DNA of 64,000 nucleotides from assembly GCA_019633425.1 (NCBI GenBank), contig WSUB01000100.1, positions 62,001 to 126,000 on the forward strand. Reading direction: 5' to 3'. The position numbers and the translations under genes were made by a program. The notes under the pieces are model-generated. The model was not told the origin of the DNA. It was given only the letters and a program-made list of their open reading frames with translations, and searched no databases. This stretch comes from Tulasnella sp. 424. Its lineage: Eukaryota; Basidiomycota; Agaricomycetes; Cantharellales; Tulasnellaceae. Below are positions 9,629 through 21,574 of this stretch, one piece after another (position 1 is the first letter of the stretch; each line of letters begins with the position of its first letter).

Positions 9629-12180
9629 TCATGGGGCCTCGCCTTCGTCAGACAATCGACGGAGCTCAGCGGCTTGGTTAGAGGCGAAAGCTGCATTGCG
9701 AGTGTTTCCAATTTCTTCAAAGACTTCAGCAGCTTCGGTAAACAGACGAATCGCGTCGCTGTAGCTCTTCTGATCGCGATGCACCTTAGCAAGGCGCAGC
9801 ACACAGAGAGTTCTCGTGAATCGGTCGCCGATGTCGGTAGAGATTTGCAAGGCTTCCGAGAACAGCTGGGTGGCCTGGCTGAATTCATTCAGAAGCCGAT
9901 GGACCTCACCGAGGCCCAGAAGAGATTGAGCTTTCCCGAGTCTGTCGCCGACTGTGGTGCGGACTTGTAGGTCCTCGGAGTAGAACGTAATGGCCTGGCT
10001 GTATTCTTTTCGAGCCCGATGCACGCCAGCGAGACCTACTAGAGCAGAGGCTCTCCCTTGCGTGTCGCCGATGTCGGTGCGGATCTGTAGGGCTTCCGAG
10101 TAGAAAGCGATGGCCTGGCTATACTCGTTCCGAACTCGATGCACCTCAGCGAGACCCCAAAGAGCGGAGGCTCTCCCTGGTCTGTAGTTGACTTTGGTGC
10201 AGATTTCTAGGGCCTCCGAGTAGAATGGGCCGGCCCGGCCGTTGTCGTTCAGAAACCGATGCACCTGCCCCAGTTGTATCAGGGCAGTGGCCTTTCCTTC
10301 CATGTCGTCGTTGCTCGTGTAGCCATTCACAGCCTTGGTAAAGTGGTCCAATGCGTTGGGATAGTCACCCTGCTGCATGTGCATCTCTCCCAGTTTCAGA
10401 AGAAGCTCGGGAGAGCGTGCCACAGAAGCCGCTGTATCTGAGGTCCGCATATGGTTTGGAATAGCCATGGGCTGCATTGAAATCGATCAGTCACCTGTAA
10501 TCGATCTTAATGAGCAATCTTACCATCCAGTGGATTGACTTTCGGCAATCCTCAGCAGTCGGCCGTTTGCTGGGGTCGATGCTCCAACACATCAGCATCA
10601 GGGAGCAAAGCATCTGGATCAACGATATGCGGGCGTCGCCGGTGATGGAGGGGAGATTTCCCCGAATGACGCGCACGATAACAACCGTGTCCCTGACGTT
10701 GTGAAACGGAATGAAGCCGGTCATGACCTATGTCGGAGTTTTTTTGAGCCTCGATTGCAAATAAACTCTAGTATGACTCTGACGTTACCTCGTATGCGAC
10801 CCACCCCAGCGCCCAGATGTCACTATAGAGGCCACTGGGCCCCTCCTCGTACAACAGCTCCGGGGCGGCCCAACGAAGGGTGTAATGATCTCCCGTCAGT
10901 GTTATGGTATTGGCGGAGGCACAGAACGTTGCTTCTAGCGAAAGCGCCGCCGGGGGTTTGTTTTGAGCCGGCTTCGTCTCCTTGTTGAGATCCTCGGGTT
11001 TAAGATAACGTGCTGATCCAAAGTCGGTAATTACCGCACGGAATTTCGAGTTTACCAATACGTTTAGCTGCAAAGGATAGAACAAAGTTGCTAAAGTGAA
11101 TCATCAGGAAGCTGTCGAAACCCACAGATTTGAGGTCACCGTGACATATAGGGGGCCGTTGGCTATGGAGGTATTCCACTCCTCCAACCACATCGTTAAT
11201 CTGGAGTAAAAGGAGTCAGAGATTGGTCGACGAAAAGTAGCTCGATCATACCAGCGAGATCCGTTCGGGAATTTCCCACTCAGCCGACGCGATAAAGTCC
11301 CTCAAGGTGCCATTTTCTTTCCAGGGAAAGACCAGCCACACAATATCCTTGGATAAGTCCTCGACGAACCCTTCGAGCTCGATGATGTTTTCATGGGAAA
11401 GTCCGACCAAGAATTCCGCTTCTCTGACCGTCAACTGAACCGCANNNNNNNNNNNNNNNNNNNNNNNNNNNNNNNNNNNNNNNNNNNNNNNNNNNNNNNN
11501 NNNNNNNNNNNNNNNNNNNNNNNNNNNNNNNNNNNNNNNNNNGAACCCTTCGAGCTCGATGATGTTTTCATGGGAAAGTCCGACCAAGAATTCCGCTTCT
11601 CTGACCGTCAACTGAACCGCAGAAAAACCATGAGCGCTGTAACTCTGCGTGATCGGATGAAGTATTCTGACCCCCAACACCCGCGCTATATCGCCTGACA
11701 TCTTCATCTTCTTGACCGCTACAGCCTATGAGATTACAGTCGATGAGCTGCGCGACGTTCCTGTCAATGCCTAGAGACGCTGAGTAGTACAGACCTTCGG
11801 CCCCTGAGAGGTTTCTCCGGCAGAACGACCTGCGTCGAGACTTGTGTTTTCGGTAGGGTCAGATCGATTTGTGCTGTCCGTACTACCTGAGGGAGAGGCC
11901 AAGAAGGCCCGTGAAACCGTGGCGTTGCCCCCCTTGACCTCGCAGGAGTCTTTTGGGAATAGGATTGAGGACGGATCGATTCGCCATGTCGCGAGGTCCC
12001 AGAGTCTTTCCCTCTACCGGAGAAACATTGTTTTGGTGAGCCATCAGAGTTGCCACTTGAGACCCGAGAGCAACGTACCATCCTTGCGCTCGGCTGGAAT
12101 GTACTTGAGAAAACATCGTAGTCCGACGGTGACTCAGGCAACCCATCAAGATGGGCATCGTGACTTTCGTCTTTTTGCAT
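9629..12180 (-). CDS. TKL protein kinase-TPR fusion protein (unit 3, contains an assembly gap)
   Basis: Start ATG at 12180 (MQKDESHDAHLDG), stop at 9629. Kinase exons resemble unit 2: AVAVKKMKM, LTVREAEFLVGLSHENII, HGDLKS, DFGSARYLK near 11010-11030, WAAPELL and SDIWALGW. The C-lobe exon (ending HWM) is joined to the TPR exon (PMAIPNHMR) in phase 0. There are about six TPRs. The N-lobe exon is interrupted by 98 N (11445-11542) with the same 79 bp on both sides. If the duplicated copy and the gap are removed, the exon matches the intact paralogues exactly in length, so the gene is probably whole. Function as for unit 2. Confidence 0.8.
11366..11621. other. Assembly gap (98 N) flanked by identical 79 bp direct copies
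   Basis: 11366-11444 and 11543-11621 are the same 79 bp, separated by 98 N. The sequence is part of a kinase N-lobe exon and intron that occurs once in each sister gene. This is the pattern expected of two overlapping contig ends that were not merged. Confidence 0.85.
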
Positions 12181-13014
12181 TGAAAGCTCTGGTCGAGCAG
12201 CGGCAGGGCGATGGTAAGAGCCGGCGTTCTTTGAGGGGTTCCGCAGAGAGGAGGAAAGCGGACGGAGGGTCGATGGAGGACTGGGACAATTGTGACAGGG
12301 GTTCAAGTAATAAATTCACACACCACCCGGCGCTACATCTCACCCTGCCTTCCTTTGCGTGGTGAACGGGCACGCCTCGACGTGTTTCTAGACCGGATAG
12401 AATGTTCTTTGCAAGCCCGCGCGCGACGTTCTATCGGCAATCGCCGAAAATGATCTCCCATCGACGTCATCAAGCGCCACCATCGCAAACCCTAATCGCA
12501 CAACGCTGAGAGGCAATTTTGCCTGGATCAAGGAGTTCGGAGGTATCTTAAGCAACCGTGGTTACTGCATCCTCCTGTACATGCTGGTAACATTTGTACC
12601 TCCCGGGATCTGCTGAGCAGCCCGCGGAGGCCCCACGATGGATCGACGACGGCGCAGCCACTATAACACCTGGACATCAGAACCAGCGACCTACTCTCAT
12701 TATTCAGAATTGTTTGTCTCACTGGATCAAAACGAGCTGGATATGGGGGCGACACCCCGACGAGGTCGCGACCTGAACACGAACGAAAGTGTGCAGTTGG
12801 TATCCTTAAGGGGAGACCCAATCGAAAGAAAGGTGGTCGGTTATTTGTCGAGCAAGATGTAACAAGAATGGTTGAGAGTCTGAGAAGGAGGACTAGCGGT
12901 CTGATCAGCAGAAAGGAGCTCATTAGGAACGTTGTATATCGAATACATAGTTACATGAATATCCGTGAAGAACCGACGAGAGGCCTCGCTCAAGCTGGAA
13001 TGTTCCCTGAAGCA
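12181..13014. other. Intergenic: 5' flank of unit 3 and conserved 3' flank of unit 4
   Basis: No gene is seen. The left part resembles the upstream flanks of units 1, 2 and 4. About 12740-12960 is nearly identical to 4160-4380 and 9350-9570, all directly downstream of TPR stop codons, so it is likely 3' UTR or terminator sequence duplicated with the gene. Confidence 0.55.
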
Positions 13015-15382
13015 TCATGTGGCTTCTCCTCGGCTAACCAAGCGACGGAGCTTGGCGGCTTGGTTCGAAGCGGAAGCTGCATTGGGAGTGTATCCGATTT
13101 CCTCAAAGACTTCACCAGCTTCGGTATAAAGACGAATCGCGTCGCTGTAGTTCTTCTGATCGCGATGGACCGTAGCAAGGTACGACGCAGAGAAAGCTCT
13201 CCCCAATCGGTCGCCGATGTCGGTAGAGGTTTGCAAGGCTTCCGAAAGCAGCGGGATGGCCTGGCCGAATTCATTTCGAAGCCGATGCATCTCACCGAGA
13301 CCCCGAAGAGCTTGAACTTTCCCGTTCCTGTCGCCGATTTCGGTGCGGATCTGCAGCTCCTCGGAGTAGAATGAGATGGCCTGGCTGTAATCTTTCCGAC
13401 TCCGATGAGCGTCAGCGAGACCTCCTAGAGCATCGGCTCTCCCTGGTCTGTCGCCGATGTCGGTGCAGATTTGTAGGGCTTCCGAGTAGAATGTGATGGC
13501 CTGACTGTACTCTTTCCGATTCCGATGCACCTCAGCGAGACCCCAAAGAGCATCGGCTCTCCCCGGTCTGTTGTCGATGTCGGTGCAGATGTTTAGGGCC
13601 TCCGAGTAGAAGAGAACGGCCTGGTCGTTCTCATCCAGAAGCCGATGCACCTGCCCCAGTTGCTCCAGGGCAGTGGCCTTTCCTTTCCTGTCGCTGTTGT
13701 CCGTGTAGCCATCCACAGCCTTGGTAAAGAAGTCCAATGCATTGGGATAGTCATCCTGCCTCAGGTGCATATGTCCCAGTTGCATAAGAAGCTCGGGAGA
13801 GGGAGCCCTGGAAGCCGCTGTATCCGAGGTCCGTATACGGTTTGGAATAACCATAGGCTGCATTGAAATCGATCAGTCGCGTGTAATCGATCCTAATGAG
13901 CAATACTCACCATCCATTCGATTGAGTTTCGGCAATCCTCAGCAGTCGGTCGTTTGCTGGGGTCGATGCTCCAACACACGAGCATCAGGGAGCAAAGCGC
14001 CTGGATCAACGACATGCGGGCGTCACCGGTGATGGAGGGGAGATCTCCCTGAACGACGCGCTTGATGACGACTGTGTCCTTGACATTTTGAAACGGAATG
14101 AAGCCAGTCATGACCTATGTCAGAGTTTCCTGAGCCTCGGTTGCGAATAGATACTAGTACGACTCTGACGTTACCTCGTATGCTACCCACCCCAACGCCC
14201 ATATATCGCTATAGAGACCAGGCTCCTCTTCATACAGCAGCTCCGGGGCAGCCCAACGAAGGGTGTAATGATCTCCCGTCAGCGTTATGGTATTGGTGGA
14301 GGCACAGAACGTTGCTTCCAGCGAAAGCGCCGCCGGGGGCTTGTTTTGAGCTGACTTCGTCCCTTTGTTGACATCTTCGGGTTTAAGACGACGTGCTGAT
14401 CCAAAGTCGGTAATCACCGCGAGGGATTCCGAGTTTACCAATACGTTTAGCTGCAGAGGATAGAACAAAGTTGGTACAGTGAATCATCAGGACGCTGTCG
14501 AAACCCACCGATTTGAGGTCCCCGTGGCATATGGGGGGCCGTTGGCTATGGAGATATTCCACACCTCTAGCTACATCGTCAATCTGGAGTAAAGATTATC
14601 AGATATTTGTTGACGAAAAGCGGCTCAGTCGTACCAGCGAGATCCGTTCCGGTACTTCCCACTCTGCAGAGGCGATAAAGTCCCTCAAGGTACCGTTTTC
14701 TTCCCAGGGAAAGACCAGCCACACAATATCCTTGGATAAGTCCTCGACGAACCCTTCGAGTTTGATGATGTTTTCGTGGGAAAGTCCGACCAAGAATTCC
14801 GCTTCTCTGACCGTCAACTGAACCGCAAAAAGACCATGAGCGCTGAAACTCTGTGTGATCGGAGGAAGTATTCTGACCCCCAATACCCGCGCTATATCGC
14901 CTGACATCTTCATCTTCTTGACCGCTACAGTCTATGAGATTACAGTCGTTGAGCTGCGCGACGTTCCTGTCAATGCCTGGAGACGCTAAGTAGTACAGAC
15001 CTTCGGCCCCTGAGAGGTCTCTCCGGCTGAGCGACCTGCGTCGAGACTTGTGTTTTCGGTAGGGTCAGATCGATTTGTGCCGTCCGTACTACCTGAGGGA
15101 GCGGCCAAGAAGGCCAGTGAAACCGTCGCGTTGCCCCCCTTGAACTCGCGGGGGTCTTTTGGGAATTCGATTGAGGACGGATCGATCCACCATTTAGCGA
15201 GTTTCTCGAGCCTCTGTGTTTATTGGAGAAACATCCTTCTGGTGAGCCATTCGAGTTGCCACTTGGGACCCGAGTCATCGTACCATTTTAGCGCTCGGCT
15301 GGAATGTACTTGAGGAAGGGTCGTCGTTCGATGGTGGCCCAGGCAGCTCACTAGCGGCATCGTGACTTCCGTCTTTTTGCAT
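13015..15382 (-). CDS. TKL protein kinase-TPR fusion protein (unit 4)
   Basis: Start ATG at 15382 (MQKDGSHDAASEL), stop at 13015. The kinase shows the VAVK-type lysine, LTVREAEFLVGLSHENIIKLEGF, HGDLKS plus LNVLVNS, DFGSARRLK near 14395, WAAPELL and SDIWALGW. The C-lobe exon ends at 13911 (EWM). A 53 bp intron (13858-13910, GTGAGT...CAG) joins it in phase 0 to PMVIPNRIR at 13857. The TPR exon has about six repeats, including EYSQAITFYSEALQI. It is the closest relative of unit 1, with which it shares its upstream region and a secreted-protein neighbour. It is likely a soluble signalling kinase with a TPR protein-interaction domain. Confidence 0.87.
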
Positions 15383-16838
15383 TGAATGTTTTAGTCGAGA
15401 AGCGCCTGCGTGATGATGAGAGTTGGCGTGCTTCGACGGGTTTCGCAGAGCGGGGGAAAACGGACGGAGTGTCGATGGAGGACTGGGTGAATGGCCACAG
15501 AGGGTATAAAAGTACACACCACCCGGCCCTATATCTCAACCTGCCTTCCTTTGCGTGGTGAACGGGCACGCCGCAAAGCGTTTCTAGAAGGTTCCTTGCA
15601 AGCCCGCGGGGGGAAGTAGGACGTTCTGTCGGCAATCGCCGCGCGCAAATCAACGTGATCTTCCATGATCACGCGACCCCATCGCTAATCACGACGCTGA
15701 GAGATAATTTTACCTGGACCCGGGAGTTCGTCAGAGCGAGTGAATATCTTACATAGACAAATGTGGTTGATGCAGCCTTCTGTTCTGGTAACCTTTGTAT
15801 TTGCCGAGATCTGCCGGGCAGCGCCGGGAGTAGACTCTCTCGCCCGCGCCCATGTTCACCACGAGGTTCACCACACTTACATCCCACGCAACGTGCATGA
15901 TCACCTAGTTAAAGTCTACCCACTTTATAATTACTCAACGCACCTTCCGGGGTAATACGCCTTCCAGTCAGCGCTCAATAGTCTTGACCGGCCATGACGT
16001 CACGGAGACCCTGCGCCAGCCACGTTGGTCCGAGAACACTGGCCGTTCCAACCGTCTTCAACCTGCTTCAGTCTTACGCGGCAAAGAAGTTTGTTGTCCA
16101 TAACTTGGTGTGTCAAAAGATTGGACTGCTACCCAATCTGCATCCCTGACACCTCCATTCATGGCGAGTACCACTGCACTTGACCCGTACATCATACTGT
16201 AACAGCAGACCCCGTAAGATGGAATTACGGTATCTCAACTCTTCGAACATATAAGTACGAAAAACGGCATTTTGATTTCTTACTATAGCTCAGGCATGTC
16301 TTGGAATGGCTCGCGCTTGATGATCTTCCGCGTCGACAGCTTCAAGTTCGTTCACTCGGGGGTGGCAGCCCATCAGACGATCACATTTTATAACAGGAAC
16401 TCGCAGCACAGAGTCGCAGAGGAAAAGATCACGCTGGATTCGTCGGTCGGTGGACTAATTGGTCTGAGTGACGATAGGAGGTACGAACCTCCTGCCAGAC
16501 GCATCCCTCGACATCCTTTCGAAATTAGAGCAGATCACGGCATTGCAGATCTTACCGACTTCATGACCTCGACCCCGATGTATGCCCTGACCTTGCTGAT
16601 CCGACGGCAGCGGCATAAGATTTCGAAGCGTCGGGTTCGCAGGGTCGCTGGAGGCCCGGGAAGAAGCAGACCATCACCGACGAAGCCTGTTTTCACAGCA
16701 TAGAATCGCCCGACCACGAACCCGACATTCATCCCCACGCATATGCTTCCTTTAAATGTGGTGACAAGTCTGGGCAGATTCATCAGGAATCTCACTCCTT
16801 TTCATCCTCTTTCGCTCCTTTCAAACATCTCTTGCAGC
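15383..16838. repeat. 5' flank of unit 4 plus degenerate segment, paralogous to 1372-2837
   Basis: The whole stretch aligns with 1372-2837. It includes a plus-strand TATAAAA at about 15504-15510 and the open frame at 16272-16703 described for the 2274 segment. It leads directly into the intact secreted-protein gene. No other gene is supported. Confidence 0.55.
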
Positions 16839-17504
16839 ATGAAGCTCTCCCTCATCTCCCTCGCCGTCATTCCTTCCTTTATTTCTGCAGCCGTCGTTCC
16901 CAACGTCGCTCCTCGCAACGCAACCCTCGACAAACGAGGCGGCGAAGTGAACTACCTGGCCAACTGCTTGCGCTATGACTTTGTTGCCGGTGTCGGGGGC
17001 TACCAAGCCTCATACATGGGATGGTACTCCAACATCGACAACTCCTTAAACAGAGAGCGCCCAGACTCGCTTTCCAATGAATACAGAGATTGGCCCGCCG
17101 GTGAGTCTATATGCGGAGGATGCACGCATAATGAGGGATCTTGGATCCGTCATTTTCGAACTCTAATACACTTATAACTGTGATAGGCACATATCTCACC
17201 TGGGAGGGAAAGCAACAGAACATTTATTTCTCCGATTCGGGTGTTACGGTTCAGACGCACATTGACAGCGATGCCAGAGGACGAGCCTTTACCTCTTGGG
17301 CCGGATGGGCCCAACGCACCTCCGACTGGAAGACGTTCAATTGTTACAGGGCGAGTAGTAGGATTGTTTTATGATGCTACTGTGTCAATGCTGACAGGAT
17401 TTCTACGATAGGACAACGAGCGTCTCGTTTTCGGCTGGAATCCTCCCGTTCCAGATGGGACGAGTCTCTCTATCGCTTGCTCTTCTATGTATTGGTGTGT
17501 CTGA
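16839..17504 (+). CDS. Small secreted protein with Kex2 site (intact copy)
   Basis: Three exons: 16839-17100, 17187-17350 and 17412-17504, giving about 172 residues. A signal peptide (MKLSLISLAVIPSFISAA) is followed by a short pro-region ending in LDKR, a Kex2-type cleavage site. The mature part has four cysteines (NCL, NCY, ACS and the C-terminal WCV) and many aromatic residues. Intron 1 starts GTGAGT; intron 2 appears to use a GC donor (AGG|GCGAGT). The model is supported by the two broken paralogues at 2838 and 18496, which keep the same exon layout. The family is not recognised; it is presumably exported, and its role is unknown. Confidence 0.72.
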
Positions 17505-18495
17505 GCTGCCATGTTTAGATGGGCTCCTTGGTCATTGTTTCCCGGCTCGGAGACATTGTCGAGATCTGTGTCACAGATAGCTTCATCTACCTGTTGTGCT
17601 CATGCGACTGAGTTGTCATTCGTTTGGTTCGTTGATTGCTCACAGCGTGGAAGGAGGTTGTATGGAGAAGTGGTGGTTGAGGTTTCACCTCGTGAATGAA
17701 TCTAAGCATTCTGACACGCGGACGGTCTGCTGAAACAATGCGCTTCCGTGAAGAACCGCTTGAGTTGCGCGCAAGTACGTACATATTCACGTTACCCCCA
17801 AGTAGACTCCGCGTGACTCTAAGGAAACTCGCCGGCACCAACGGTAAAGCATGTCCGAGAAGCTGTGACTGGTGCTGACCTGCGCAAAAAGAAATATCCT
17901 TGCAAGGAGGCCCCCCAAGGTGAGTAGGGGCGCGTAAGGAAAAGCAGTTGTGTGTGATACTGCACAGGGTGGAGGTCGGTGCTTGTTCTAGGTCTCCCTT
18001 ATGTTGGCAACGCATATTGTCGAGCCACCCCGTATCCACAACGCCGTTTCGCTCGGGGGTGGAGGCCGATGCTTGGGCGATTACGGTTTGCAACACTAAC
18101 TCGTAACTCAAACTTACAAGAAAATTGCCGAGAACGAGTTCGCTGTACCCGCTGGTGGGTAAATCGACTGGTAGTAGTGAAATTTGCAATTGGAAGTATG
18201 GACAGACCGCGTGCCCGACGCGACTTCAGATATGGTTTCGAAGTTAGAACACCGGATTCGGGCTCTCACCGACTTCACGTTCTTCTAGGTCGATGCATGA
18301 AGAGTGTACCTTGGCGTTAGAACACGTTAGTGACATAAGATTTCGAAGCGTTTGGTAGATAGGGTAAATACCCCGAGAAAGAACAGATGCGCGCCTTCGA
18401 TGTTGTTTACACAATCAATCACAATTCAATCACTGCCCCGAAACATTTCGCACATGCTTGACTTGTAAGATTGTGGAGACCCTGTAAGCTTTCAC
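17505..18495. other. Intergenic between secreted-protein copies, with degenerate repeats
   Basis: No supported gene. About 17836-17970 resembles 7980-8130. About 17990-18340 is a decayed relative of the 2274 and 16272 segments. A 200-codon minus-strand frame (17587-18189) crosses both and is not conserved, so it is not accepted. Confidence 0.45.
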
Positions 18496-19178
18496 GTGGT
18501 ATTTCGCTTCGCTGAAGTTCCTTTCAAACGCTTCTCACAGCGTCCTTCCTTGATTTCTGCCGCCGTTGTCCCCGACGACTCTCCTCGCAACGGAACTCTA
18601 GACAAACGTGGCGTCGAAGTGAACTACCTTTGCTATTGCTTCCGCACTAATATTGAAACCGGTGCACCGGGATACATCTCATGCATGGCATGGTATGCGA
18701 ATGTCGACAACTCGTTGGGCCGACGGCTGCCCGACTCGCTTTCCAATGAACACAGAGACTGGTCTGCGGGTGAGCCTCTCTGCGGAGGATACAGGCGACA
18801 TGGGACTTGAATCCGTCCTTCTGCATCATAAGAACACTTCTGGTTTCATTAGGTACATTCTTTACATAGGAGGGACGACATGAGCAAAACATCTATTTTC
18901 CCAACTCGGGCGTTACGGCTCAGGCGCATATCGACGCCGGTGCCAACAACCGAGATTTAACCGCTTGGGCTAGATGGGCCCAATGCACCTCCAACTGGAA
19001 GACATTCAATTGTTACAGGACATGTACTTGAATTACTTGAACGGCAAGACCCCGTCAATGCTCGTAGGATTGATTTCTGCTATAGGACAACAAGCGTCCA
19101 CTTTTCTACTGGGTTCCCCCTGTTCCCGATGGTGCGTATTTTGGTGTCTCCTGCTGGCCTGAGTATTGGTGTGTCTAA
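18496..19178 (+). pseudogene. Small secreted protein, broken copy 2
   Basis: This copy aligns with all three exons of the gene at 16839. The bases for the start codon and first residues of the signal peptide are deleted; the upstream ATG at 18496 gives an unrelated, charged N-terminus. The LDKR site and NYL region are kept. Exon 2 has TAG (18867-18869) at the tryptophan codon of YLTW. Exon 3 is intact and ends in YWCV and TAA (19176-19178). It cannot encode the complete protein. Confidence 0.78.
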
Positions 19179-19478
19179 GCCTTTTGAAACTACAGGCCTT
19201 ATTAGGCATCCCCTGGCCATTGTCTCCAAATTACGCGCCGTTATCGAGCTGGAGACTCTCCGCACGGATTAAAAACCTGGTCAGTTTTCTTCGCAATCAA
19301 CTTCATATGTCTGTTGCGTTCATTTAGCGGACTTAGTATAAATCGTCTATTGGTGTGATCCATCGCACGAAAGTGGGTTAGGTGCCATCTCAATACGCGA
19401 GGCCCGTATGCCGAGTTCTCTAATACGAATACAGAATTAGGTTCATACACAATGGATACATGTGGAGTAAATAAACTA

Positions 19479-21574
19479 TTAAAACGCTTCAGGGAAGTCC
19501 TTATCGACCTTCGGCTCGGGCGGTGGAGCATCAGGATTCCACCCGTTCTTCATTCGCTCCTGGCGGAGGACCCAAACGATATGCTCGAGGTCGGCCCGAC
19601 TCCCCCAAGCTTTCCAACAATCCTGCATCAGAGTCCAAACCCGCTCCGACGCTATTTTTTCGTCATAATCCTCTGGTTCGGGCAGATTGTCTTCAATGGC
19701 ATGCCAGATATCTAAAGGACATCTCTCGTGTATGAACGGATATTCTTTACCAAAAAATAAATAAAAACCCCCCAAACGTAAGCTATCGCAGCTAGTTTAA
19801 TGTGTGATATGCCTCCACTTACCTCCGGAAAGAATCTCCAAAGCGGTCATCCCCCAAGACCAAATATCGGATTGCTCCGATAGCACGCGCTGCTTCATCG
19901 TCTCTGGGGCCCACCAACGGAAGGATTCCGAGTTATCGTTACTATTTGTTAACCTGGTATCCTCTTGAAGCTCCCTGGATAAGCTGAAGCCTGTGAGGCG
20001 CACGCAGTGGTTGATGCTGATTAGGACGTTGGTGCCGTTTAGGTTCCCGTGGAGTATGCCGAGACTATGAATATATTGAAGGCCCAGTGCCACTTCATGG
20101 ATCTTGTGGGGGCCCCAGTCGTTGAGCAAATTGAATGCCGAGATTAAGCGTGTGCAGCAAACGTACCAGTTTAACCCGGTCCGCTTTCTGGGGGAACTTC
20201 TTCAGGTAATGCCGAACGTTGCCGTACTGAGGGATCGTGAATATCCGGGGGAAAAGTAGAGAGAACAGTTTTCCTCTCACCTTCATCCAGGGGCTGATGA
20301 GATAAGGTGGTTTCTCTTCTTCGAACCTGCAGATGCCGAAGACGGGTACAATGTTTGGATGCTTCAAACTCCTCCAAATGTTCATTTGACGCGTGAACCG
20401 CTGTCGGGGATAAATAATCACGTAAGAATTAGGAGCTCATGGCATGGGGTAGCTCCTCCCTTACTCTTTCCTGCTTTGGTGTCAAGCCCCACTCTCTGCC
20501 TCTGAACCTCTTGGCCGCGACCCACTTCTTATCGAGCCATTTCGCTCGGAAAACGTCGAACGTAGTTCCTGGGTTCAAAGGTCAATCATTGGAACGGTAT
20601 ACCCTAGAACACGTGAGTGCGTACCCATGATCTCGGCCTCGTGGGTCACCTTCACCACCTCGCCTTGCATATCTGCGGAAGGGAAGTTTGCTGGGTCGAG
20701 TCGTAGTGAGAAGATTCGGGCTTCATTCTCCTCTATCGCGTCGATATCAACCATCTGTGAGGCTCTCCATGCCTTTGTATGCAATAATATTTAGTATAGG
20801 CTGACCCAAGTCCGTTGATCCCTCATACCTCTTTGACCTCCACAGTGTTCTGCGCCTCCTTCTCTATATGCAGCTCGATTTTTGCCACCTGAGCTTGCAC
20901 AAGTTGCATCTCTCTCTCCCTTTTGGCACCCTCGACATCTTGATCCAAAGTCCCTTTGAACTGTACGTGTATCAGCGAACGGAGCCCCAGGAAAAGACTG
21001 ATCGTCCATACCATCAGGTGTTTGGTAGCCCTATCCAGTTCCGATCTGTGAAACTCTATTCTGGCCAAGACATCTCGATGTTTGTAGTACCTCAGAAACT
21101 TGTTGAAATTCTCCCAATGGGTCAGGTCGATCTTGATATTTAAACAGACCCTACGAGGTCTTGGTCAGCTAGACTCTCTTATTCCGACGTGGCATACTCA
21201 CAGTGACAATACATCCTTTGCTTCCTCCAGTTTGCTGTTCCCTGGGTGTGCGTTGTGATGCTCCTGCAGGGCGTTGGCGATCCTGGTGACTTCGTCGGCC
21301 AATCCCCGACAATGAGGCCTATGGTACAGGATGAGTAGAAGCAACTAGACGAAGTCAACAAAGACTTACTGGACCATTTTTATGCGCTCGACGATGTCAC
21401 ATATCTGGTAGCATTCATGTGAGTTCCGAATCTCCGGAGAGCGTTCCCGTAGTCGAGACGCACCTCTCTAATGACCACTGCAATCGCACCCAGCCACGGC
21501 ACGGGAGCGAGAGCAATCGCCGCACCAGTAATCCTATAGAATCTCTCGGAATTCGATGGTCCTGCTAGTGCCAT
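19479..21574 (-). CDS. Pseudokinase with MLKL/HeLo-like N-terminal helical domain
   Basis: Start ATG at 21574 (MALAGPSNSERF), stop at 19479. Roughly eleven exons. The N-terminal part (LAPVPWLGAIAVVIRE, ICDIVERIKMV, then helical exons with LADEVTRIANALQEHH and WENFNKFLRYYKHRDVLARI) resembles the MLKL/HeLo-like four-helix bundle found in fungal and animal cell-death effectors; a charged coiled-coil-like stretch follows. The kinase-like part has a loop (EIMGTTFDVF), the lysine in WVAAKRF, then HGNLNGTN instead of HRDLKxxN and LTGFSLS instead of DFG. Both catalytic aspartates are therefore lost. WWAPET and SDIWSWGM are kept. It ends in a proline-rich tail also seen in the 54.6 kb gene. A membrane-acting death-effector role is an inference from family. 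Confidence 0.7.

Noticed and set aside
17587..18189. 200-codon minus-strand frame
   Set aside because: It crosses two decayed repeat segments, is not conserved in the other copies, and shows no recognisable domain.
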